Assembly (NCBI GenBank): GCA_022545625.1
Contig: JACZQS010000140.1
Span: forward strand, 1-6,518
DNA from: Pseudomonadota bacterium
GTDB taxonomy: Bacteria > Pseudomonadota > Gammaproteobacteria > GCA-001735895
DNA length: 6,518 bases
Direction of reading: 5' to 3'
Below, piece after piece: positions 1-5,441 of the stretch; within the stretch, counting starts at the first letter, position 1; the number at the start of each line of letters is the position of its first letter. A program made the position numbers and the translations under genes. The notes under the pieces were generated by a model. That model was given only the letters and a program-made list of their open reading frames with translations. It did not search any database and was not told where the DNA came from.

Positions 1-104
1 AGGTGGAAGGGAGTACAAGCGCCGTGCGTAGCCTGGGGGGTGATGAACTGGGTACGATGCAGATCGATGATTTTGTCAATCTTGTCAATGAACAAACCGG
101 TTAA
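1..104 (+). CDS. thrS: Threonine-tRNA ligase, C-terminal end (partial)
   Basis: This is the end of an open frame that enters from the left edge; 33 codons are visible (from position 3) before TAA at 102-104. The peptide contains VRSLGGDELGTMQIDDFVNL, which matches the C-terminal end of the class II threonyl-tRNA synthetase anticodon-binding domain (typically ...VRSRGGEDLGxMxxDEF...). ThrS charges tRNA-Thr in the cytoplasm. The catalytic, editing and TGS domains are outside the window. The position directly upstream of infC is the classical thrS-infC-rpmI-rplT order, which supports the call. The reading is only as strong as 33 residues allow, but motif and context agree. Confidence 0.9.
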   Translation, partial: VEGSTSAVRSLGGDELGTMQIDDFVNLVNEQTG

Positions 105-116
105 CAGGCCGGAAAG

Positions 117-146
117 AGGGAGGTCTGATGAGAATCAGACCTTTCT
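117..146 (+). other. Strong RNA hairpin after thrS
   Basis: Positions 121-129 (AGGTCTGAT) pair perfectly with 134-142 (ATCAGACCT) around a GAGA loop of the stable GNRA type. Four further pairs, two of them G-U, extend the stem to 117/146. It starts 13 bases after the thrS stop. Only a short, interrupted T stretch follows (142-146), so it is a poor intrinsic terminator. It could be a partial terminator, an mRNA 3'-end stabiliser or a processing site between thrS and infC. The structure is seen directly; the role is inferred. Confidence 0.5.
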
Positions 147-221
147 GCCGTATATGGGCGTGCAACGACAGGTAATGGAAAGAGCCCATTGTTTGAGCTG
201 GGAAGTAGAAAATCATTTTTT

Positions 222-253
222 TTGTTCTGGTAGGCAGAGAACTCGTGGATAAT
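222..253 (+). promoter_or_regulatory. Weak candidate promoter upstream of infC
   Basis: A -10-like GATAAT (248-253) lies 20 bases after a -35-like TTGTTC (222-227). The next 17-base-spaced alternative (TTCTGG, 225-230) is poor. infC operons in enteric bacteria have internal promoters near the end of thrS, so a promoter in this 198-base spacer is plausible. The match itself is weak and the surrounding DNA is AT-rich. Confidence 0.2.
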
Positions 254-260
254 ATATACA

Positions 261-303
261 GAGGGTTTTTAATTTGAAATACCATTTTTGGGAGACTATC
301 TAA
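261..303 (+). promoter_or_regulatory. Possible nine-codon leader ORF overlapping the infC start
   Basis: A GAGGG (261-265) sits 8 bases before a TTG (274-276) that opens nine codons, read as MKYHFWETI if TTG initiates, ending at TAA 301-303. The last base of this stop is the first base of the proposed infC AUC start (TAATC). The geometry resembles a translationally coupled leader. The ORF is very short and may be chance, and I know of no described counterpart. Confidence 0.2.
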
Positions 304-305
304 TC
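290..305 (+). promoter_or_regulatory. infC ribosome binding site and AUC start codon
   Basis: GGGAG (290-294) is followed by an 8-base spacer and then ATC (303-305) in the infC frame. No ATG or GTG is present in frame between the upstream stop (270-272) and the conserved IF3 sequence. The in-frame TTG at 288 overlaps this Shine-Dalgarno and is itself 22 bases from the previous purine-rich stretch, so it has no usable ribosome site. This site therefore decides the start call. Confidence 0.65.
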
Positions 306-830
306 GCAGATAATAAACAGAGGAGTCTGAACGATGAAATTACAGTGCCTGAAGTCAGGCTCATCGCAGAAGATGGCGAACAGAAAGGCATCGTGTCTTT
401 GGAGGAAGCGAAAAGTTTCGCGGAAGAAGCCAGATTGGATCTTGTTGAAATAGTCCCTGATGCAGAACCACCCGTATGCCGATTGATGGATTATGGGAAA
501 TACCGGTTTCAGCAGAAGAAAAAGTTGCATGACCAGCGCAAGAAACAGCGCCAGGTCCATATTAAGGAAATCAAGTTTAGACCGGGAACCGAAGAAGGTG
601 ACTACCAGGTTAAGCTGAAGAAATTGATTCAGTTCATCGAAATTGGTGACCGCTGTAAGGTCACGGTTCGCTTTAGAGGTCGGGAAATGGCTCATATGGA
701 ACTGGGTACGATATTGCTCAAACGGGTCGAAGAAGATATGCAGGAATATGCCAACGTGGATCAGTATCCACAGTCCGAAGGGCGCCAGATGACCATGTTG
801 CTGGTACCCAAGAAACGCCAGTCAAAATAG
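303..830 (+). CDS. infC: Translation initiation factor IF-3
   Basis: IF-3 binds the 30S subunit, keeps the subunits apart and rejects wrong initiator tRNAs or start codons. From the ATC at 303 the protein is 175 residues, close to the usual length. The N domain (about 1-75) contains EITVPEVRLI and the family signature RLMDYGKYRF (60-69). A charged linker helix leads to the C domain from about residue 85, with IKFRPGTEEGDY and RFRGREMAH. The start is inferred: a good Shine-Dalgarno lies 8 bases before ATC, whereas the TTG at 288 would add five residues and lacks one. Rare AUU-type starts let IF-3 repress its own mRNA in E. coli (established), so an AUC start suggests the same autoregulation here. 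thrS lies 198 bases upstream and rpmI 225 bases downstream. Confidence 0.95.
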   Translation: MADNKQRSLNDEITVPEVRLIAEDGEQKGIVSLEEAKSFAEEARLDLVEIVPDAEPPVCRLMDYGKYRFQQKKKLHDQRKKQRQVHIKEIKFRPGTEEGDYQVKLKKLIQFIEIGDRCKVTVRFRGREMAHMELGTILLKRVEEDMQEYANVDQYPQSEGRQMTMLLVPKKRQSK

Positions 831-853
831 GGTGATAGATATAAAATTTAGCC

Positions 854-900
854 TCCGTACAGGATGTACGGATAAATCCATGGCGTCAGGTCATGGGATT
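854..900 (+). other. Two adjacent hairpins after infC
   Basis: Hairpin A pairs TCCGTAC (854-860) with GTACGGA (866-872) around AGGAT, so that GGA is exposed in the loop. Hairpin B pairs AATCCATG (875-882) with CATGGGATT (892-900), with one bulged G and a nine-base loop. Together they begin the structured infC-rpmI leader. Hairpin A carries ACAGGATGT (859-867), which recurs after rplT. They may be regulatory or belong to a dispersed palindromic repeat; the sequence alone does not separate these. Confidence 0.5.
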
Positions 901-937
901 ACCAATCAACGGAAATAATATTTTCTGTGGTTGTGGT

Positions 938-989
938 CTCTGGGATTTCAACGATGAATAGTCCAGAGCTAAACTAGAGCGATCTAGTT
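938..989 (+). other. Two further hairpins in the rpmI leader
   Basis: CTCTGG (938-943) pairs with CCAGAG (963-968), extended inward by a G-U pair. AACTAGA (972-978) pairs perfectly with TCTAGTT (983-989) around a GCGA loop, a stable GNRA tetraloop. Neither is followed by a T-run, so neither is a terminator. They sit between infC and rpmI, the region that in E. coli carries the L20 control site. Confidence 0.45.
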
Positions 990-993
990 ACGA

Positions 994-1049
994 ACCCTGA
1001 GGCGCGTCTCCGGCGTCCAGGGTCCTTAAAATACTATTGAAAACTGGAG
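994..1049 (+). promoter_or_regulatory. Candidate pseudoknot covering the rpmI Shine-Dalgarno
   Basis: ACCCTG (994-999) pairs with CAGGGT (1018-1023). After one bulged A, GGCGC (1001-1005) pairs with GCGTC (1013-1017), with one G-U, giving an 11-pair stem and a seven-base loop GTCTCCG (1006-1012). The loop's CUCC (1008-1011) is complementary to the rpmI Shine-Dalgarno GGAG (1046-1049), and G1012-U1045 could add a wobble pair. In E. coli, L20 represses rpmI-rplT translation through a pseudoknot that hides the rpmI ribosome site (established). This element could be the local equivalent. The pairing is seen; the function is inferred. Confidence 0.45.
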
Positions 1050-1055
1050 TTTGAA

Positions 1056-1253
1056 ATGCCAAAAATGAAGTCAAACAGTGGCGCTGCCAAACGTTTCAAA
1101 CGAAACGCGGCAGGTAGCTACAAACGTGCGCAATCACACTTGCGCCATATCCTTACCAAGAAAAGCAGCAAGCGCAAGCGTCATCTCGGTGAGATGCTTG
1201 AAATACATGAAAACGATGTCCGTATGGTACGTCGTATGTTGCCGTATTCGTAG
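1056..1253 (+). CDS. rpmI: 50S ribosomal protein L35
   Basis: L35 is a small basic protein of the large ribosomal subunit. The 65-residue product is the normal length and carries the family features: an MPKMK start, GAAKRFKRNAAG at about 9-20 and ILTKKSSKRKRHL at about 32-44. It ends in a charged tail with RMVRRMLPYS. The ATG has a Shine-Dalgarno GGAG at 1046-1049, six bases upstream, which may be masked by an upstream hairpin loop. rplT follows 11 bases after the stop. The 225-base leader, rich in hairpins, fits an autoregulated L35-L20 unit. There is nothing odd in the protein itself. Confidence 0.97.
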   Translation: MPKMKSNSGAAKRFKRNAAGSYKRAQSHLRHILTKKSSKRKRHLGEMLEIHENDVRMVRRMLPYS

Positions 1254-1264
1254 GGAGTAGAGTC

Positions 1265-1630
1265 ATGCCAAGAGTAAAGAGGGGCGTTGTTGCCCACGCA
1301 CGCCATAAGAAAATTCTCGATAAAGCTAAAGGTTATCGCGGTGCCCGTAGCAAGGTATTTCGCGTGGCCAAGCAGGCAGTTACCAAAGCCGGCCAGTATG
1401 CCTATCGGGATCGCCGTCAACGCAAGCGCCAGTTTCGTGCCTTATGGATAGCCCGTATTAATGCCGGGGCCAGGGAAAATGGAATGTCCTACAGCGTGTT
1501 TATGAATGGATTGAAAAAAGCCTCGATTGAAATCGACCGCAAGGTATTGTCTGATATCGCAATATTTGACAGACCCGCATTCACAGCGTTAGTCGAAAAG
1601 GCCAGGGCAGGGCTAGCAGTAACAGCCTGA
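1265..1630 (+). CDS. rplT: 50S ribosomal protein L20
   Basis: L20 binds 23S rRNA early in 50S assembly and in E. coli also represses translation of the rpmI-rplT mRNA. The 121-residue product is slightly longer than the usual 117-119. The basic N-terminal extension (MPRVKRGVVAHARHKKIL, about 1-18, then GYRGARSKVFRVAKQAV) is followed by the globular domain with the family signature KRQFRALWIARINAGAR and a C-terminal helical region. The Shine-Dalgarno GGGAG (1253-1257) begins on the last base of the rpmI stop codon and lies seven bases before the ATG, so translation is probably coupled to rpmI. The next gene, pheS, starts 101 bases downstream after three hairpins. Confidence 0.97.
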   Translation: MPRVKRGVVAHARHKKILDKAKGYRGARSKVFRVAKQAVTKAGQYAYRDRRQRKRQFRALWIARINAGARENGMSYSVFMNGLKKASIEIDRKVLSDIAIFDRPAFTALVEKARAGLAVTA

Positions 1631-1637
1631 CATTAAT

Positions 1638-1713
1638 CCGGCAAGCCAACAGGATGTGCCGGCCTAACAGGCAGCTTCGTTGCCTCGACAAGGATGCTGG
1701 CCGTCCTTGTCGA
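1638..1713 (+). other. Three tandem hairpins between rplT and pheS
   Basis: Hairpin 1 pairs CCGGCA (1638-1643) with TGCCGG (1657-1662). Hairpin 2 pairs AGGCA (1669-1673) with TGCCT (1681-1685) around GCTTCGT. Hairpin 3 pairs TCGACAAGGA (1685-1694) perfectly with TCCTTGTCGA (1704-1713). No T-run follows; instead there is TAATCTTAAG and eight A. E. coli controls pheST here by attenuation with a Phe-rich pheM leader peptide, but no such ORF is visible in 1631-1731. The structures are plain, but their role (stability, processing, protein binding or repeat element) is unknown. Confidence 0.55.
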
Positions 1714-1731
1714 TAATCTTAAGAAAAAAAA

Positions 1732-2754
1732 GTGTCACAAGAACTAGACAATATACTCGAGAACGCAATACAGGCGATCAGCCAGTCTCAGGATTTGGCT
1801 GCGCTCGATTCGGTTCGCATTGCATACCTGGGTAAGAAAGGCGAGATCACATCCAGACTGAAAAGCCTCGGGCAATTCTCCCCGGAATTGAGGCCGGCCG
1901 CCGGCCAGGCGATTAATCAAATCAAACTTCGTATCCAGGACCTGCTGGAAGAGCGTAAATCGGCGATTAATGATCAGTTCATTTCCAATAAACTTTCTTC
2001 TGAAACGCTGGACATTAGTTTACCGGGCCGGGTGGTAAATTCAGGCGGTCTTCATCCGGTAACCCTGACCATGAACCGGATTCAGAAAATGTTCGGTAAG
2101 CTTGGCTTTGACACAGCCGAAGGACCCGAGGTCGAAGATGAATTCCATAATTTCGAGGCATTGAATATTCCCGCGCATCATCCCGCGAGGGCTATGCACG
2201 ATACATTTTACTTCGATGATCGACGGTTGTTGCGTACCCATACCTCGCCAGTACAGATTCGTGTACTGGAGCAGCAGGCGCCGCCTGTGCGAGTGATTGC
2301 GCCCGGTAGAGTCTATCGCTGCGATTCCGATATTACCCATACGCCGATGTTTCACCAGGTCGAGGGATTATTGATCGATGAAAATGTTTCTTTTTCAGAT
2401 TTAAAAGGCACTCTTGAAGAATTCCTGACATTGTTTTTCGAGCAGGATGACCTGAAAATACGATTCAGACCATCGTATTTCCCCTTTACAGAACCTTCGA
2501 TGGAAGCCGATATCGGTTGCGTGATGTGCGGTGGTGACGGTTGCCGGGTATGCAGTCAAAGCGGCTGGCTTGAGGTGCTGGGCTGTGGAATGGTACACCC
2601 CGAGGTTTTCAGACACACCGGTATCGACAATGATGTCTTTACCGGTTACGCCTTTGGCCTCGGCATAGAACGGCTTGCCATGCTGCGTTATGGGGTCAAC
2701 GACCTGCGCCTGTTTTTTGAAAACGACCTGCGCTTTTTGCAGCAGTTTGCCTAG
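1732..2754 (+). CDS. pheS: Phenylalanine-tRNA ligase alpha subunit
   Basis: PheS is the catalytic subunit of the alpha2-beta2 enzyme that charges tRNA-Phe. The product is 340 residues (E. coli 327). An N-terminal helical arm (about 1-95) is followed by the class II core with HHPARAMHDTFYF, motif 2 GRVYRCDSD and FHQVEG (192-212), and motif 3 GLGIER (309-314). Ala307 aligns with E. coli Ala294 of the phenylalanine pocket. The extra length lies partly in an insertion with four cysteines, C263-x2-C266 and C271-x2-C274, spaced like a zinc knuckle. The start is GTG, the first possible start after an in-frame TAA at 1720. Its ribosome site is weak (TTAAG at 1719-1723, then eight A). pheT begins 12 bases after the stop. 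Confidence 0.97.
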   Translation: MSQELDNILENAIQAISQSQDLAALDSVRIAYLGKKGEITSRLKSLGQFSPELRPAAGQAINQIKLRIQDLLEERKSAINDQFISNKLSSETLDISLPGRVVNSGGLHPVTLTMNRIQKMFGKLGFDTAEGPEVEDEFHNFEALNIPAHHPARAMHDTFYFDDRRLLRTHTSPVQIRVLEQQAPPVRVIAPGRVYRCDSDITHTPMFHQVEGLLIDENVSFSDLKGTLEEFLTLFFEQDDLKIRFRPSYFPFTEPSMEADIGCVMCGGDGCRVCSQSGWLEVLGCGMVHPEVFRHTGIDNDVFTGYAFGLGIERLAMLRYGVNDLRLFFENDLRFLQQFA

Positions 2755-2766
2755 ACCTCCACCGAT

Positions 2767-5139
2767 ATGATAATTAGTGAAAACTGGCTACGTGAATGGG
2801 TAAATCCTGGAATCGATTCCAGTCAATTGATCGAACAGCTTACCATGGTTGGCCTGGAAGTTAAGACTGTTGAACCCGCGAGTACCAAACTCGAAAATGT
2901 AATCGTCGGTGAAGTGCTGGCGGTTGAGCCTCATCCTGAAGCCGATAAACTAAGCCTGTGCCAGGTCAGTAATGGTAAAAATACAGTCGAGGTGGTTTGT
3001 GGTGCCAGCAACGCCAGGCAAGGATTAAAAGTGGCATTTGCGCAGATTGGTGCCGCGTTGCCTGGACTCAAGGTCAAAAAAGTAAAAATTCGAGGTGTCG
3101 AATCAAATGGGATGTTGTGCTCGGCATCCGAACTCGGGATCGCAGAGATTTCCGATGGCATCATCGAGTTACCGGCGGACGCCCCCTCTGGTACCAGCAT
3201 CTACGAGTATTTGGGGTTGGATGATAATCTCATCGAACTTGAATTAACTCCTAATCGTGGCGACTGTATTAGCCTGGCTGGAGTCGCACGGGAAGTGTCG
3301 GCAATCAATAATGTCGATCTGAAAGACGCTTCTGGCAAGATTATTAAAGCAACCATCGAGGATGATTTTCCGGTCGAAATACTCGCGCCTGAAGCCTGCC
3401 CTCACTATGTTGGCCGTATCATTAACAATATTGATCCGAGCGCCCGGACGCCTGTGTGGATGCAGGAAAAGTTGCGGAGGAGCGGATTACGTCCGATAAG
3501 CCCGGTAGTCGATGTTACCAACTTTGTGATGATGGAGTTGGGCCAGCCGATGCACGGTTTCGATTTCGATAAACTCGAAGGCGGTATTCGGGTGCGGTGG
3601 GCCAAGGCCGGGGAAAAATTCACCCTGCTGGATCAATCCGAAATCGAATGCGGAAGTGATTTGCTGGTTATTGCCGATCAGCGCAAAGCTGTTGCGTTGG
3701 CAGGGATAATGGGAGGGCTCCATTCATCGGTTCAGCATGATACCAAAAATATTTTCCTCGAAGCCGCATTCTTCACCCCGTTTGAACTTGCTGGAAAAGC
3801 CCGACGTTATGGTATGAATACCGATTCTTCACATCGATTTGAGCGTGGTGTTGATCCTGGTTTACAGGTCAGGGCAATGCATCGGGCGACGGAGCTACTG
3901 CTTGATATTGTTGGCGGTGAGGCCGGTCCTGTGATCGATGCGGAAATCCCCGAGTCTATGCCTGTCAGATCTCCGGTGAGTTTACGATATGCGAGAGTTA
4001 AGCGGCTGCTTGGGATTGCAATTTCGGAAGAAGATGTGGTGAAGATACTCGAAAGTCTGAATATGCGGGTGGAACAACAGGAACAGGGCTGGCTAGTTGT
4101 ACCGCCCAGCTACCGGTTCGATATTAGTATTGAAGCAGACCTGATCGAGGAAATTGGTCGGCTGGTTGGGTATAACAATATACCAGGTACCAGGGAAGCA
4201 GCGCATTCGAGAATGGAGAGTTTTTCAGAAACTCAACTCGGAATTAATGAAATAAAAGAAGCCCTGGTCAGGCAAGGGTTTTACGAGGCAGTGACCTATT
4301 CATTCGTGTCGCCTGAAACGCAGGCGATTCTGGATCCGCACCAGGAAACACTCGCACTGTCGAATCCAATTTCCGCTGACATGTCTGTCATGCGTACCCG
4401 GCTACTACCAGGACTGATACAGGCTTTACGATACAATATCAATCGCCAGCAGCAACGAATTCGACTTTTTGAAACAGGTCTTTGCTTTATTCCGGAATCA
4501 GATGGACTGCAACAGAAGACGCATATAGCGGCAGTAATTACTGGTAGCAGAGATAATGAGGGGTGGTTATCCCGATCAGAAGCGGTTGATTTTTACGATA
4601 TTAAAGGTTATCTGGAATCCATATTACGCTTGTCAGATCAGTCAAAATATCAATTTGTCAAAACCAGTAACCCGATATTACATCCGGGGCAGGGTGCTGA
4701 TGTAATGTATAATAATCAACAAATCGGCTTTATAGGTGCGCTGCACCCAGCGGTTATGCCGAGGTTGGATCTGGTTCAGCCGGTATTTTTATTCGAACTA
4801 GAACTAGCGCCGATACTGCGGTCAAAATTACCCAATTTCGTCGAAATGTCTAAATTTCCGTCGATAAGGCGCGATATAGCAATAACAGTCGATACCGATA
4901 TTAGCGTTCAAAGTTTGATTGATTGCACATATTCGATAAAAAGTAAGATTTTACAGGAAGTATTTGTATTTGACGTCTATACTGGTAAAGAGTTGAGAAA
5001 TAATCGAAAAAGTGTCGCTTTGGGCTTGATTTTACAGGACTTTTCCCGCACTCTAGTTGATGGGGATGTGGACAAAATAGTTGTTAAAATCCTCAACCAA
5101 CTAAAAAAACAATACAACGCCATCTTGAGGGAGAACTAA
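2767..5139 (+). CDS. pheT: Phenylalanine-tRNA ligase beta subunit
   Basis: PheT binds tRNA-Phe and hydrolyses mischarged Tyr-tRNA-Phe. The product is 790 residues, against 795 in E. coli, with the full domain order. The N-terminal segment has WLREWVNP; an EMAP/OB tRNA-binding domain spans about 40-150 (HPEADKLSLCQV, GMLCSASELGI). The B3/B4 editing region has GQPMHGFD (His263) and NTDSSHRFERGVDP (Thr352); these align, with an offset of two, with E. coli His265 and Thr354. A B5 domain lies at about 400-475, a catalytic-like core at about 480-690, and an FDX-ACB anticodon-binding domain at about 696-790 (FPSIRRDIA, LQDFSRTL). No purine-rich Shine-Dalgarno precedes the ATG, and the spacer contains ACCTCC instead, so translation is probably coupled to pheS. 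The stop overlaps the ihfA start by one base (TAATG). Confidence 0.98.
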   Translation: MIISENWLREWVNPGIDSSQLIEQLTMVGLEVKTVEPASTKLENVIVGEVLAVEPHPEADKLSLCQVSNGKNTVEVVCGASNARQGLKVAFAQIGAALPGLKVKKVKIRGVESNGMLCSASELGIAEISDGIIELPADAPSGTSIYEYLGLDDNLIELELTPNRGDCISLAGVAREVSAINNVDLKDASGKIIKATIEDDFPVEILAPEACPHYVGRIINNIDPSARTPVWMQEKLRRSGLRPISPVVDVTNFVMMELGQPMHGFDFDKLEGGIRVRWAKAGEKFTLLDQSEIECGSDLLVIADQRKAVALAGIMGGLHSSVQHDTKNIFLEAAFFTPFELAGKARRYGMNTDSSHRFERGVDPGLQVRAMHRATELLLDIVGGEAGPVIDAEIPESMPVRSPVSLRYARVKRLLGIAISEEDVVKILESLNMRVEQQEQGWLVVPPSYRFDISIEADLIEEIGRLVGYNNIPGTREAAHSRMESFSETQLGINEIKEALVRQGFYEAVTYSFVSPETQAILDPHQETLALSNPISADMSVMRTRLLPGLIQALRYNINRQQQRIRLFETGLCFIPESDGLQQKTHIAAVITGSRDNEGWLSRSEAVDFYDIKGYLESILRLSDQSKYQFVKTSNPILHPGQGADVMYNNQQIGFIGALHPAVMPRLDLVQPVFLFELELAPILRSKLPNFVEMSKFPSIRRDIAITVDTDISVQSLIDCTYSIKSKILQEVFVFDVYTGKELRNNRKSVALGLILQDFSRTLVDGDVDKIVVKILNQLKKQYNAILREN

Positions 5140-5441
5140 TGTCATTGACCAAGGCTGATATGGCCGAAATGCTATTTGACGAACTTGGGCTTAATAAAAG
5201 AGAGGCAAAGGAGATCGTCGAACTTTTCTTCGAAGAAGTTAAGATTGCGTTAGAAACGGGTCATCAGGTTAAACTGTCGGGGTTTGGGAATTTTCTTACC
5301 CGCTCAAAAGCTGAAAGGCCGGGTCGCAACCCAAAAACCGGTGAGGAAATACCGATATCTGCGCGAAAAGTAGTGACTTTTCGACCAGGTCAAAAATTGA
5401 AGATAAGAGTAGAGGCATATGCTGGAAGCGGGCAACAATAG
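5139..5441 (+). CDS. ihfA: Integration host factor alpha subunit
   Basis: IHF is a heterodimer with IhfB that bends DNA sharply at specific sites and acts in transcription, recombination and replication. The product is 100 residues, the usual size, with LTKADMAEMLFDELGL at the N terminus, the DNABII signature region GFGNF (48-52) and RPGRNPKTGEEIPI (60-73), including Pro65, the residue that intercalates into the DNA minor groove. VTFRPGQKLK ends the conserved part. It resembles IHF-alpha rather than HU or IHF-beta. The ATG overlaps the pheT stop (TAATG), with a strong GAGGGAG Shine-Dalgarno at 5127-5133 inside pheT. The pheT-ihfA order is the standard gammaproteobacterial one. A full IHF consensus site lies about 450 bases downstream. 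Confidence 0.97.
   Translation: MSLTKADMAEMLFDELGLNKREAKEIVELFFEEVKIALETGHQVKLSGFGNFLTRSKAERPGRNPKTGEEIPISARKVVTFRPGQKLKIRVEAYAGSGQQ

Noticed and set aside
184..223. Terminator from the CCCA/TGGG stem before the T8 run
   Set aside because: Only four pairs, and the T-run begins 13 bases after the stem.
40..252. 70-codon frame over the thrS end and spacer
   Set aside because: It overlaps the thrS C terminus in another frame, has no family features and runs through the hairpin at 117-146.
279..281. In-frame ATA as a rare infC start
   Set aside because: The spacing of 13 bases from GAGGG is long, and the extra residues match nothing I know in IF-3.
288..302. TTG at 288 as the infC start
   Set aside because: It lies inside the TTGGGAG ribosome site and 22 bases from the nearest upstream purine-rich stretch. 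ATC at 303 has a proper Shine-Dalgarno at 8 bases.
300..695. Long open frame on the minus strand across infC
   Set aside because: Antisense to a certain gene, with no ribosome site and no recognisable domain; a shadow of infC codon structure.
1027..1036. -10-like TAAAAT/TACTAT before rpmI
   Set aside because: No acceptable -35 at 16-18 bases upstream; AT-rich chance match.
994..1040. Intrinsic terminator before rpmI
   Set aside because: The stem is good, but TCCTTAAAATAC follows rather than a U-tract, and essential genes lie directly downstream.
1078..1260. Second plus-strand frame across rpmI
   Set aside because: Out of frame with a clear L35 gene; its composition is that of a shifted ribosomal protein frame.
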